Shown here: positions 25,117-33,704 of the stretch, one piece after another
How the letters are laid out: every line of letters begins with the position of its first letter
How positions within the stretch are numbered: the first letter of the stretch is position 1
Assembly: GCA_008012315.1 (NCBI GenBank)
Contig: SSEL01000022.1
Coordinates: forward strand, 1 to 64,000
Direction: 5' to 3'
DNA: 64,000 nucleotides
DNA from: Rhodospirillaceae bacterium
GTDB taxonomy: Bacteria > Pseudomonadota > Alphaproteobacteria > Dongiales > Dongiaceae
Program-made: the position numbers and the translations under genes
Notes under the pieces: generated by a model
Database searches by the model: none
What the model saw: the letters and a program-made list of their open reading frames with translations, nothing else
Told to the model about the DNA's origin: nothing

Positions 25117-25905
25117 ATGCCGACAGCCGACAGCAAAGCCGCATTGGAAATCGTGCAGATTCCGGTGCTGAGCGACAATTACGTCTATCTGGCCCACGAC
25201 CGGGCGAGCGGCGCAACCGCAGTGGTCGACCCTGCCGTAGCCGGGCCGGTCCTGGAAGCCGCCGCCGGCCGCGGCTGGCAGATCAGCCATATCCTCAACA
25301 CCCATCACCATGGCGACCATGTCGGCGGCAATCTCGAGATCAAGCGGGCGACCGGCGCCAAGGTGATCGGCCCGGCCTATGACCGCGCCCGCATCCCCGG
25401 CCTGGATGAAGCCGTCGATGAAGCGAGCGGCGCCGAATTCGCCGGCCATCATGCCCGGGTCTTTTTCGTGCCCGGCCATACCAGCGGCCATATCGCTTAT
25501 CATTTCGCCGAGTCAGACGCCCTGTTCTGCGGCGACACCTTGTTCTCGATCGGTTGCGGACGCCTGTTCGAAGGCACGCCGCAGCAGATGTGGTCATCGC
25601 TGCTGAAACTACGGGCACTGCCGCCGGAGACGCGGGTCTTTTGCGCCCATGAATATACCGAGAGCAATTGCCGCTTCGCGGTGACGGTCGATCCGGACAA
25701 TGCCGATCTCGCGCGGCGGGTGGCGGAGGTCAAGGCGGCCCGTGCCGCCGGGCGCCCGACGGTCCCCTCGACGCTCGGCCAGGAACGCCGTTGCAATCCG
25801 TTCCTGCGCGCCGATGAGATATCGCTGATGCAACGTTTTGCCAGCGCCGGCAAGGAGCCCGCCGCCGTCTTCGGCGCCATTCGCGCCGCCAAGGATTCAT
25901 TCTGA
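25117..25905 (+). CDS. gloB: Hydroxyacylglutathione hydrolase (glyoxalase II)
   Basis: 262 residues. The metallo-beta-lactamase motif reads THHHGDHVGGN, with further metal ligands in VPGHTSGHIAYH, FCGDTLFSIGCGRLFEG and FCAHEYTESNCRF. The C-terminal helical domain ends with PSTLGQERRCNPFLR, the glutathione-binding part unique to GloB. It hydrolyses S-D-lactoylglutathione in methylglyoxal detoxification. GAGG lies seven bases before the ATG. A glutathione transferase gene starts 11 bp after the stop, so the two likely form an operon. A strong hairpin sits in the leader. Confidence 0.94.
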   Translation: MPTADSKAALEIVQIPVLSDNYVYLAHDRASGATAVVDPAVAGPVLEAAAGRGWQISHILNTHHHGDHVGGNLEIKRATGAKVIGPAYDRARIPGLDEAVDEASGAEFAGHHARVFFVPGHTSGHIAYHFAESDALFCGDTLFSIGCGRLFEGTPQQMWSSLLKLRALPPETRVFCAHEYTESNCRFAVTVDPDNADLARRVAEVKAARAAGRPTVPSTLGQERRCNPFLRADEISLMQRFASAGKEPAAVFGAIRAAKDSF

Positions 25906-25916
25906 AGGATGCCCAG

Positions 25917-26519
25917 ATGAAATTACGATTTTCGACCACCAGTCCTTTTGCCCGCAAGGCTCGGGTTGTCGCCCTGGAAACGGGGCAGGAAGCGGCGCTG
26001 GAACTGGTCAAGACGGTGACGACCGATCCGGCGAGCGGCCTGGCGCAGGATAACCCGCTCAGCAAGATCCCCGTCCTCATTCTCGACACCGGCGAGAAAC
26101 TCTACGATTCACCGGTGATCTGCGAATATCTCGACAGTTGCCATCAGGGCACCCCGCTCTATCCCGCCGCCGGCCCCAAGCGCTGGACCGCCTTGCGCCG
26201 GCAGGCCCTGGCGGATGGCATGATGGATGCCTCGGTCCTGCGCATGTATGAACGGCGGCGGCCGGAAAACCTGCGCTCGAGCGATTGGGATGCCGCGCAG
26301 AAGGCCCGCATTATGCGCGGCCTCGACGCGCTGGAAACGGAAGCCGGCCAGTTGGGCGAGCAGCCGGATATCGGCAATCTGACGATCGCCATCCTGCTCG
26401 ACTATCTCGACTTCCGCTTCAGCGACGAAAACTGGCGCACCGGCCATCCGGGTCTCGCGGCCTGGCATAAGAGCTTCTCAACGCGGCCATCCCTCGCCAC
26501 CACCAGGCCGCATGATTGA
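25917..26519 (+). CDS. Glutathione S-transferase family protein
   Basis: 200 residues with a thioredoxin-like N-terminal domain (KLRFSTTSPFARKARVVALE; S/SPFAR replaces a CxxC-type active site, and NPLSKIPVLILDTGEKLYDSPVICEYLD carries the cis-proline and glutathione-binding DSP). A helical C-terminal domain follows. Probable cytoplasmic detoxification enzyme using glutathione. It follows gloB by 11 bp, fitting a glutathione/electrophile operon. The catalytic residue is probably a serine in the first helix turn. The ligand is unknown. Confidence 0.87.
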   Translation: MKLRFSTTSPFARKARVVALETGQEAALELVKTVTTDPASGLAQDNPLSKIPVLILDTGEKLYDSPVICEYLDSCHQGTPLYPAAGPKRWTALRRQALADGMMDASVLRMYERRRPENLRSSDWDAAQKARIMRGLDALETEAGQLGEQPDIGNLTIAILLDYLDFRFSDENWRTGHPGLAAWHKSFSTRPSLATTRPHD

Positions 26520-26532
26520 GGTCCTCCCCATC

Positions 26533-26564
26533 GCGCCTGAATGGGGTCAAGCTTGATCAGGCGC
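26533..26564. terminator. Stem-loop between convergent genes
   Basis: Perfect 8-bp arms GCGCCTGA / TCAGGCGC enclose a 16-base loop that itself contains the palindrome TCAAGCTTGA. It lies between the convergent GST and EamA genes and overlaps the EamA stop codon. No T-run; it may still limit read-through. Confidence 0.4.
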
Positions 26565-27495
26565 GGACGGCACGTCGCATCCAGAGATCCCGTGAGGCGA
26601 GGACAGCACCACCAACGATCAGCAGGCAGGCAAGGCCGACCGTCAGGCTGGCTTCGGCCTTGCCGAACAGGATCAGCAAGCCGGTGGAGATAAGCGGCGA
26701 CAGATAAGAACAGGCGCCGAGCGCCTTGATGTCGCCGTGCTTCACGCCGTAATCCCAGACAAAAAAGGCCAGCCCGACCGGCCCCAGGCCCAAGGCGGCA
26801 ATGGCGCCCCATTGCGCGGCATCCGCCGGCAGAATCGTTTCCTCGAAGAGCAGATGGGCGATCAGCCCGAGCAGCGCCGTTGCACCGCAAAAGGCGCCCA
26901 CGAGATCGGTCGAGGCGCTGCCGAAGCGCCGGTTCAGCAATGAATAGCCCGACCAGGTAAACGCGCAAGCGAGCGCGAACAGATAGCCGACGAGATAAGC
27001 GCCGCTCAGGTTCAATCCACCGCCGCGCTGAACGATCAGCAGCGCCGCGCCGGCCAGGCCCAGCGCCGCACCGGCGAGATGTTCCCAACGCAATTTCTCG
27101 CCCGGCAGCAAGGCCGATAGCAGCACGATCAGCAACGGCCACAGATAGGCGATCAGGCTGGCATCGACCGGCGGCGCGCGATCCAGCGCATTGAAATAGA
27201 AGAAATGGTAGCCGAACAGCCCGCAAATGCCGATGACCCAGGCCGGCAACGCCTGGCGCAGGAATCCGAGCGCGCCGATCCCGTTTTTATGAACCAGCCA
27301 AAGCCAGCGCATGGCAGCGCAGAGAAAGGCGATGCCGAAGGTGAGCGCCAATTTCAGGAAAGGCGGCACGGCACCGGTCGAGCTGGTGAACAGGGCCAAG
27401 GTCGCCCAGAGCAGCACGGCAATGCCGCCGATCAGGGTGGCGCGCAAGCGGGTTCCCCTGGCCGCACCGGGATACATCGAGCTTGGTGTTGCCAT
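26557..27495 (-). CDS. EamA/DMT-family permease, YddG-like
   Basis: 312 residues, ten hydrophobic helices in two EamA repeats (GGIAVLLWATLALFT in helix 1, GLFGYHFFYFNALDRAPPVDASLIAYLWPLLIVLLSALL in the repeat end). The pattern of a short N terminus and YFNALDRAPPVDASL resembles aromatic amino acid exporters of the YddG group, a suggestion rather than a proof. The ATG at MATPSS has GGGGGA ten bases upstream. Head-to-head with the next EamA permease, with 195 bp between starts. Confidence 0.84.
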   Translation of the reverse strand: MATPSSMYPGAARGTRLRATLIGGIAVLLWATLALFTSSTGAVPPFLKLALTFGIAFLCAAMRWLWLVHKNGIGALGFLRQALPAWVIGICGLFGYHFFYFNALDRAPPVDASLIAYLWPLLIVLLSALLPGEKLRWEHLAGAALGLAGAALLIVQRGGGLNLSGAYLVGYLFALACAFTWSGYSLLNRRFGSASTDLVGAFCGATALLGLIAHLLFEETILPADAAQWGAIAALGLGPVGLAFFVWDYGVKHGDIKALGACSYLSPLISTGLLILFGKAEASLTVGLACLLIVGGAVLASRDLWMRRAVRA

Positions 27496-27690
27496 GAAGG
27501 TCGTCCCCCGGCTGTCCGGCATTGCCGGTCGTCGATTGCGTCGATTATCAGGCGCTTATGCCGAGGCCCCAGGCCGCCTGTCAAGAAACAGCGGGATGAC
27601 GGAAGCATAGCATGGCTGCGCAGGCCGATTGCCCGGAGCGGCCACTCGCGGCTAAGTTGACGGCCTGTATATGCCGAAGGTAACCGAGCG

Positions 27691-28602
27691 ATGTCGACCG
27701 GCCTGCTTTATGTCCTTGTTGTCCTGATCTGGGGATCGTCCTGGATCGGCATCGAATATCAGCTCGGCATCGTCGCGCCGGAACTGTCGATCGCCTATCG
27801 CTTTCTGCTGTCCAGCCTGATGCTGGCGGGCTTCTGCCTGGTGACAAGGCGGTCCCTGCGGTTTTCCTGGCGCGCGCATCTGCTCATGGCGGGGCAGGGC
27901 CTGACGCTGTTTTGCGTGAATTACCTGATGTTCTACTGGTCCGCCCGCTATCTCACCAGCGGCCTCATGGCGATCGTCTTCTCCACCATGACGGTGATGA
28001 ACCTCCTCAATGGCGCCATCCTGTTCCGCCATCCGGTCGACCGCCGGGTCGGCGCCGGTGCCCTGCTCGGCCTGATCGGCCTCGCTTGTGTCTTCTGGCC
28101 CGAGATCGCCGGTTTCGATGCCAGCTCGAGCGCGATGATCGGCCTGCTCCTGTCGCTGGCCGGCACCTTCCTCGCCTCGCTCGGCAATATGGTCAGCGTC
28201 AAATTGAAGACCGAGGCGATCCCGGTCGTCCAGAGCAACACGATCGGCATGGCCTATGGCGCAATCGGCTCCCTGCTGCTGGCCGTCATCGGCGATGCCA
28301 CTTTCACCTATGACCCGCATGTGAGCTACAGCATCTCGCTGTTCATGCTTGCCTTGTTCGCTTCCGTGATCGGCTTCACCTGCTATTTGACGCTGGTGCA
28401 GCGCCTGGGCGCCGGACAGGCGGCCTATACGACGGTTCTCTTCCCCATCGTCGCGCTCGGTATCAGCACCTTTGTGGAGAATTATCATTGGACCATCCTT
28501 GCCGTGATCGGCATTGCGCTGGTCCTCTGCGGCAATTTGCTGGTGTTGCGGCGGCGCGGCGGCGCCATGCCGCGCCGTATCGGCTCACCGGCTCAACCCT
28601 GA
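27691..28602 (+). CDS. EamA/DMT-family permease
   Basis: 303 residues with ten hydrophobic helices. Helix 1 LLYVLVVLIWGSSWIGIEYQLG is a standard EamA opening, and the family block SGLMAIVFSTMTVMNLLNGAILFRHPVDRR follows. It could export an amino acid or related small metabolite. GAAGGTAACCGAGCG gives a ribosome site before the ATG. The class I aminotransferase gene starts 20 bp downstream, so the permease and enzyme may share a transcript and substrate. Confidence 0.87.
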   Translation: MSTGLLYVLVVLIWGSSWIGIEYQLGIVAPELSIAYRFLLSSLMLAGFCLVTRRSLRFSWRAHLLMAGQGLTLFCVNYLMFYWSARYLTSGLMAIVFSTMTVMNLLNGAILFRHPVDRRVGAGALLGLIGLACVFWPEIAGFDASSSAMIGLLLSLAGTFLASLGNMVSVKLKTEAIPVVQSNTIGMAYGAIGSLLLAVIGDATFTYDPHVSYSISLFMLALFASVIGFTCYLTLVQRLGAGQAAYTTVLFPIVALGISTFVENYHWTILAVIGIALVLCGNLLVLRRRGGAMPRRIGSPAQP

Positions 28603-28622
28603 CTTTCGGATGACATCTCGAC

Positions 28623-29795
28623 ATGACGCCAGACATTCCCTTTGCCATCCGGCCGGAAATCACCGAGCTGAAGGATTCGCAGATCGTCGATGTCTGGCGC
28701 ATGGGCTTCACCGTTCCCGATGTGATCGGCCTCTGGGTCGGCGAAGGCGACCAGCCGACGCCGGATTTCATCTGCGATGCCGCCGCTACGGCCCTGCGTG
28801 ACGGCAAGACCTTCTATACACAGAAACGCGGCATTCCCGAATTGCGCCAGGCGCTGATCGACTATCACCGCATGCTCTATGGCGTCGAGCTTGCCGATGA
28901 GCGCATCGCCGTCACCAGTTCGGGCATGAATGCCATGATGCTGATCATCCAGACATTGATCGGTGCGGGCGACAATGCGGTCTGCATCACGCCGGTCTGG
29001 CCGAATATCTTCGCCTGTATCGAGATCATGGGCGGCGAGGCGCGGCAAGTGCCGCTGCAAGGCGATTCCGCCGGCTGGCATCTCGACCTCGATCACCTGT
29101 TCACCGCTTGCGACGACAGGACCAAGGCGATCTATCTGGCATCGCCCGGCAATCCGACCGGCTGGGTGATGCCGGCCGAACAACGCCAGGCGCTGCTCGA
29201 TTTCGCCCGCGCACGCGGCATCGCCATCATTGCCGATGAAGTCTATAACCGCCTGGTCTATGACCGGCCCGTCGCGCCGTCCTTTCTGGAAATCGCCGCA
29301 CCCGAAGACCCGGTCTTCGTGGTCAACAGCTTCTCCAAGAGCTGGGCGATGACCGGCTGGCGGATCGGCTGGATCGTCATGCCGTGCGGCATGACGGCGG
29401 TGTTCGACCGGGTGGCGGAATTCAATACCTCGGGCGGCCAGGCCTTTCTGCAATGGGGCTGCGTCGCCGCCATCCGCCAGGGCGAAAGCTTCGTCAAATC
29501 GATGGTCGCCCGCTGCAAATCCGGCCGCGATCTGGTGCTGGAGCGGCTGTCGGCGATGAACCGGGTATCGGTCATCCCCAGCAATGCCTCCTTCTATCTC
29601 ATGCTGCAGGTCGCCGAGATGGGCGATCCCCTCGCTTTCTGCAAAAAGCTGGTGACGGAAGGCCGGGTCGGCCTGGCGCCAGGGACAGCTTTCGGGGCCG
29701 GTGGGCAATCCTATCTCCGCCTGTGCTACGCCCAGGGCGAAGCCCGGCTGGCCGAAGCCATGAACCGGCTGGAGGATTTCCTGCGCCGGCAGTAA
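28623..29795 (+). CDS. Class I PLP aminotransferase
   Basis: 390 residues. The PLP lysine is in NSFSKSWAMTGWRIGW, and LASPGNPTGW and IADEVYNRLVYD supply the other cofactor contacts. N-terminal DVIGLWVGEGDQPTPDFI is the arm typical of the AspC/DapC-like Ib subgroup. Substrate is not decidable: aspartate, aromatic or N-succinyl-diaminopimelate are all possible. It lies 20 bp after an EamA permease gene and 148 bp before an amino-acid uptake locus, in keeping with amino-acid metabolism. Confidence 0.85.
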   Translation: MTPDIPFAIRPEITELKDSQIVDVWRMGFTVPDVIGLWVGEGDQPTPDFICDAAATALRDGKTFYTQKRGIPELRQALIDYHRMLYGVELADERIAVTSSGMNAMMLIIQTLIGAGDNAVCITPVWPNIFACIEIMGGEARQVPLQGDSAGWHLDLDHLFTACDDRTKAIYLASPGNPTGWVMPAEQRQALLDFARARGIAIIADEVYNRLVYDRPVAPSFLEIAAPEDPVFVVNSFSKSWAMTGWRIGWIVMPCGMTAVFDRVAEFNTSGGQAFLQWGCVAAIRQGESFVKSMVARCKSGRDLVLERLSAMNRVSVIPSNASFYLMLQVAEMGDPLAFCKKLVTEGRVGLAPGTAFGAGGQSYLRLCYAQGEARLAEAMNRLEDFLRRQ

Positions 29796-29943
29796 AGCCC
29801 CCCGCGCCGATTTTCGCGCCGCCAGCGACTCGCACTCTTGGCGAACCGTCAACCGGCTGCTAAGCTGTACACAGCTCTGATTGAACACGTATCGTTTAAG
29901 GAATCGGCTGTCAGGGCGGCCGGGATGTAAGGGAGGCATCTCA

Positions 29944-30750
29944 ATGTTCACGAAACTGCGGCTTCATCGCCGCCAAATTCTTGCGGCTGGCTTTGCCTTG
30001 GCTGCCGGCGTCGTTCTTATCCATGCACCACACCAGGTCGAAGCCGCCGACAAGCTTCGGGTCGGTTTCGCCCCGGAACCCTATCCGCCCTTCTGGAGCA
30101 AGGATGCCGCGGGAACCTGGTCCGGCTTCGAGGTTGACCTGATCGCCGCCATCATGAAGCAGATGGGCCAGGATTATGAGCTGGTCCCGGTCGCCTGGGA
30201 TGGCATCATCCCGGCGCTGAACGGCAACAAGATCGACGTCATCTTCAATTCGATGGGCATCACCCCCGAACGGCAGCAAGCGGTCGATTTTTCCGACAAG
30301 TATTATGAAACCGCGATCGTCTTCGTCGGCGCGAAAAGCGACAAGATCGAGATTTCCAAGGATGGCCTGAAAGGCAAGATCATCGGCGTACAGACGGCAA
30401 CGGCGCAGCAGAACTGGGTGCAGAAGAATTACGGCGATGTCGTTGAGGTGAAAGCCTATGAGCAGCAGGATCAGGTCAATGCCGATCTGGTTGCGGGCCG
30501 TATCGATCTCGATTTCGCCGACAGCATTGCCCTCATCCAGGGCTTTCTAGCAACCGACCAGGGCAAGGATTTCGAGGTCAAGGGCGAGCCGATCGTCGAT
30601 CCGAGTTCCGGCGCCAATATCGGCGCTGCCGTCCGGAAAGGCGATCCGCTGAAAGACGAAATATCCGCCGCCATCAAGGCGATCCGGGCCGATGGCGTCT
30701 ATAAGACGATCAACGACAAATACTTCAATTTCGATATCTACGGTCAGTAA
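29944..30750 (+). CDS. Amino-acid ABC transporter substrate-binding protein (family 3)
   Basis: 268 residues. A signal peptide (basic start, hydrophobic core LAAGFALAAGVVLI, cleavage after HQVEA) directs it to the periplasm. The mature protein has the SBP family 3 sequence LRVGFAPEPYPPFWSKDAAGTWSGFEVDLI, DGIIPALNGNKIDVIFNSMGITPERQQAVDFS and ends NDKYFNFDIYGQ. AGGGAGG lies seven bases before the ATG. A second, related binding protein gene follows 195 bp later, and two permeases after that. The usual arginine for binding the ligand carboxylate is expected in the ITPER motif. Confidence 0.9.
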   Translation: MFTKLRLHRRQILAAGFALAAGVVLIHAPHQVEAADKLRVGFAPEPYPPFWSKDAAGTWSGFEVDLIAAIMKQMGQDYELVPVAWDGIIPALNGNKIDVIFNSMGITPERQQAVDFSDKYYETAIVFVGAKSDKIEISKDGLKGKIIGVQTATAQQNWVQKNYGDVVEVKAYEQQDQVNADLVAGRIDLDFADSIALIQGFLATDQGKDFEVKGEPIVDPSSGANIGAAVRKGDPLKDEISAAIKAIRADGVYKTINDKYFNFDIYGQ

Positions 30751-30775
30751 GCCGGCCAATTAACCGGCAGGCAGG

Positions 30776-30820
30776 GACGCGGCCCTCTATTGGGAGGATT
30801 TCTTTCAATGGAGCCGCGTC
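30776..30820 (+). terminator. Stem-loop after the first binding-protein gene
   Basis: Fifteen base pairs in two blocks (GACGCGGC/GCCGCGTC and TCTATTG/CAATGGA with one G-T pair) separated by a two-base bulge, loop of 13. It starts 25 bases after the stop. No T-run follows (TATGCTAATAAA), so it probably stabilises the upstream message or attenuates read-through. Confidence 0.6.
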
Positions 30821-30945
30821 TATGCTAATAAAACCGGACCGGATCATATCGTCCCGCTCTCCACAATTAAGGGAAGGTCGAAAGCCCTTATGGCCGCTTC
30901 TGTCAGGAGCGTCGGATGTGCCGGCTTCAGCTTTGGGGGAGAACC

Positions 30946-31899
30946 ATGATTTTTCGTTCCATTCGGACCGGCCAGATCGCGGCAATCGGACTTGCGGCAC
31001 TGCTTTTGACGGCATGCGACAATAAGAGCAACGAGCAGCAGCAGGCACAACAGCAGGCCCAGCCCAGTCAGCAACAGACAACCGAACAGCAGGCCGCCAG
31101 CACATCCACGCCGGCACCGGCGCCCGCCGATACGCAGCAGGCGACAGCCACGCCGGAGGTCATCAAATTCGGCTTTGCACAGGAACCTTACCCGCCTTTC
31201 GCCAGCCAGGATTCCGCCGGCAAATGGGTCGGCTTCGAGGTCGATCTGATGAATGCGGTCTGCGAAGCGATCAAGGCGAAATGCGAGCTGGTCCCGATTG
31301 CCTGGGACGGCATCATTCCGGCACTCAACGAAAAGAAGATCGATGTCATCTGGGCCTCGATGTCGATCACACCGGAACGCAAGCAGGTCATCGACTTCAC
31401 CAACAAGTATTACAACAGCCCGGCTGAAATAATCGGCCCGAAAAGCGATGGCGTGAAGATCGGCATTATCGACGATCCCGACGGCAAGGGCGGCAAGATC
31501 GCCAACCCGGCCGATGCCAAGGGCAAGATCATCGGCGTCCAGACCTCGACCATCCATGCCAATTATATCCAGAAATATTTCGGCAAGGATGCGGAGGTCA
31601 AAGTTTACGACACGCAGGATAACGCCAATACCGACCTCGTCGCCGGCCGCGTCGACCTGGTCATGGCGGATTCCGTCGCCCTGTCCGACTTCTTGAAATC
31701 CGACCAGGGCAAGAAGATGGAAGTGAAGGTCATCATTCCGGAAAATCCGCTGCTGGGCGAGGGCGTCGGCGGCGGTCTCCGCAAAGGCGACGACGCGCTC
31801 AAAGCGAAACTCAATGACGGCATCAAGGCCGTTCGCGATAGCGGTAAATACAACGAAATCGCGAAGAAGTACTTTGATTTCGATATTTTCGGAAGCTAA
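30946..31899 (+). CDS. Lipoprotein substrate-binding protein (family 3) with Gln-rich linker
   Basis: 317 residues. The N terminus is a lipoprotein signal with lipobox LLTAC at about residues 20-24. A linker of about 45 residues rich in Q, A and P (repeats of QQQAQ, later STPAPAPADTQQ) precedes the binding domain, which mirrors the neighbouring protein (IKFGFAQEPYPPFASQDSAGKWVGFEVDLM, DGIIPALNEKKIDVIWASMSITPER). So it looks like a tethered paralogue, possibly on the periplasmic face of the inner membrane. GGGGGAGA lies before the ATG. A strong terminator comes 42 bp after the stop. An insert with DDPDGKGGKIANPADAKG is present relative to the neighbour. Confidence 0.9.
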   Translation: MIFRSIRTGQIAAIGLAALLLTACDNKSNEQQQAQQQAQPSQQQTTEQQAASTSTPAPAPADTQQATATPEVIKFGFAQEPYPPFASQDSAGKWVGFEVDLMNAVCEAIKAKCELVPIAWDGIIPALNEKKIDVIWASMSITPERKQVIDFTNKYYNSPAEIIGPKSDGVKIGIIDDPDGKGGKIANPADAKGKIIGVQTSTIHANYIQKYFGKDAEVKVYDTQDNANTDLVAGRVDLVMADSVALSDFLKSDQGKKMEVKVIIPENPLLGEGVGGGLRKGDDALKAKLNDGIKAVRDSGKYNEIAKKYFDFDIFGS

Positions 31900-31941
31900 A
31901 CGCTCTTTCCGCGCATCCTGCGGTCAAGGAAGGAGACCACG

Positions 31942-31980
31942 AAAAAGCCAACGATTCCAGCGAGTCGCTGGCTTTTTCTT
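31942..31980 (+). terminator. Rho-independent terminator after the lipoprotein gene
   Basis: Stem AAAAAGCCAACGA / TCGCTGGCTTTTT (13 positions, one mismatch) around a ten-base loop, ending in a T-run. It is symmetric, so it can act in both directions, and it separates the binding proteins from the permease genes. Confidence 0.85.
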
Positions 31981-32123
31981 TCTCCACGGCCGTTTGCTCT
32001 GCGATGGTCCTGAGGATCTCGGCCGTATTGCTTGACAGTCGCTCAACAAGGAGCAAGAAAACAACCAGCCCGGCGATTTGAACCGGCGACTGCATAAAAT
32101 GCGCAAATTGGGGAAGAGGCACG

Positions 32124-32849
32124 ATGCCAGACCAACAATCCGCTTGGTCACTCTTGGCTTACGGAGATACCGGCTGGGGCGATGAACTGCTTCGCGGCCT
32201 GGCCCTGACCGTGCAGATTTCCGTCTGCAGTTATTTCGTCGGATTCTGTTTCGGCCTGCTGGGCGCCGGCGCCAAGCTGCACGGCAATCGCATCCTGTAT
32301 CGCATCGCCGATGTCTATACGACGCTGATCCGCGCCGTTCCCGAATTGCTGCTGATCCTGCTGCTTTATTATAGCGGCACCTCGGCCCTGAAGGCCGTGC
32401 TGGTCGGGATCGGCATCGCCGGCGAAGATATCCAGATCAGCGGCTTCGCCGCCGCCGTCGGCGCTCTCGGCTTCATCTACGGCGCCTATATGACCGAGAT
32501 TTTGCGCGGCGCGATCCTCGCCGTGCCGAAGGGCCAGATGGAAGCCGCCCGGTCGTTCGGCATGCGGCCGCCTTTGCGTTTCCGGCGTATCCTGTTTCCG
32601 CTGATGCTGCGCTACGCCCTGCCCGGCATGGGCAATCAGTGGCTGAATATCACCAAGGACAGCGCCCTGATCGTCGTTGTCGGCAGCGTCCAGGAATTGC
32701 TGAATGCCGGTTCCACAGCGGCCGGCGCCACCAAGCTATATCTGTTTTTCTACAGCGTTACGGCCGCCTGCTTCCTGTTCCTGACCGTCGCCTCCATGCT
32801 GGTCCTGGCGATGTTGGAAAAGCGCGTTAATCGCGGCATGCGGCGATAG
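32124..32849 (+). CDS. Amino-acid ABC transporter permease, HisM/HisQ-type
   Basis: 241 residues, about five hydrophobic helices. It begins with a helix-and-loop LALTVQISVCSYFVGFCFGLLGAGAKLHG typical of polar amino-acid permeases, and RAVPELLLILLLYY and the EAA loop EAARSFGMRPPLRFRRILFPLMLRYALPG are clear. It sits 10 bp upstream of a second permease and pairs with it. GGGGAAGAGG is a strong ribosome site. The terminator upstream means it needs its own promoter, perhaps the TTGACA at 32032-32037, but the -10 is not clear. Confidence 0.9.
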   Translation: MPDQQSAWSLLAYGDTGWGDELLRGLALTVQISVCSYFVGFCFGLLGAGAKLHGNRILYRIADVYTTLIRAVPELLLILLLYYSGTSALKAVLVGIGIAGEDIQISGFAAAVGALGFIYGAYMTEILRGAILAVPKGQMEAARSFGMRPPLRFRRILFPLMLRYALPGMGNQWLNITKDSALIVVVGSVQELLNAGSTAAGATKLYLFFYSVTAACFLFLTVASMLVLAMLEKRVNRGMRR

Positions 32850-32859
32850 GGGAAGTGCG

Positions 32860-33600
32860 ATGATCGATGCCCTCACCTTCATTTTCACCATCGTCCTGCC
32901 GAAGCTTCTCCAGGCCATTCCGGTTACCCTGGGCCTGACGGTGGTTTCCTGCGTTGTCGGCAATCTGATGGCCGTGCCGATCGCGATGGCCCGCATCTCG
33001 CCCAATCCGTTTCTGTGGATGCCGAGCTATCTCTACATCCTGCTGATGCGCGGCACGCCGCTTCTCGTCCAGATCTATCTGATCTATTACGGGCTCGGCC
33101 AGATTCTGCCCGGCACCTGGGTGCGCCACAGCTTCCTGTGGCCTTATCTGCGTGACGGCTTCTGGTATGCCATCGTGGCCTTGAGCCTGAATACCGCCGG
33201 CTATACCGGCGAAATTCTGCGCGGTGCCATCCAGGCGGTGCCGCATGGCGAAATCGAAGCCGGCAAGGCCTTCGGCATGTCGCCCTGGCTGGTCCTGCGA
33301 CGCATCACCCTGCCACGGGCGATCCGGATCTGCCTGCCGACCATGAGCACCGAAACCATTCTGTTGCTGAAATCGACATCCCTGGCGGCGACGATCACGG
33401 TCATGGACGTGCTTGGTACCGCACGCTGGATCCAGAAACAGACGTTCCGCATTTACGAGCCGCTGATCGCCGCCGGCCTCATTTATGTGACCCTGGTCTT
33501 CATCCTGACGCGGCTCTTGAACTGGCTGGAGCGCTCGCTCAACAAAGACCGCGACCGGCCGGCGCCGTCAAAGTCGCTGACCACCCTGGGAAACGCATAA
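32860..33600 (+). CDS. Amino-acid ABC transporter permease, HisM-type
   Basis: 246 residues with five hydrophobic helices. TVVSCVVGNLMAVPIAMARIS, LMRGTPLLVQIYLIYYGLG and the EAA loop EAGKAFGMSPWLVLRRITLPRAIRICLP define the polar amino-acid permease family. It partners the preceding permease. No ATPase gene follows; the next genes are the PHA cluster on the opposite strand. The ATPase may be encoded elsewhere and shared. Confidence 0.9.
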   Translation: MIDALTFIFTIVLPKLLQAIPVTLGLTVVSCVVGNLMAVPIAMARISPNPFLWMPSYLYILLMRGTPLLVQIYLIYYGLGQILPGTWVRHSFLWPYLRDGFWYAIVALSLNTAGYTGEILRGAIQAVPHGEIEAGKAFGMSPWLVLRRITLPRAIRICLPTMSTETILLLKSTSLAATITVMDVLGTARWIQKQTFRIYEPLIAAGLIYVTLVFILTRLLNWLERSLNKDRDRPAPSKSLTTLGNA

Positions 33601-33638
33601 AGGGGGGAATGCGTAGCAGATCCCGAGGTTGAAACGAA

Positions 33639-33663
33639 AACGCCGCCAGTATCCGGCAGCGTT
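33639..33663. terminator. Bidirectional terminator between permease and phaR
   Basis: Arms AACGCCGCC / GGCAGCGTT with one mismatch and a seven-base loop. A pyrimidine-rich tail (CTTCTTTCTTC) follows on the plus strand and TTTTCGTTTC on the minus strand. It suits the convergent ends of the second permease gene and phaR. Confidence 0.7.
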
Positions 33664-33704
33664 CTTCTTTCTTCACATCCAGGAGCCGGCGAGGCCTTGC
33701 AGCC

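Noticed and set aside
31020..31140. CAG-rich stretch resembling a microsatellite
   Set aside because: It is the Gln/Ala/Pro-rich linker of the lipoprotein binding protein, in frame and bounded by a lipobox and a binding domain.
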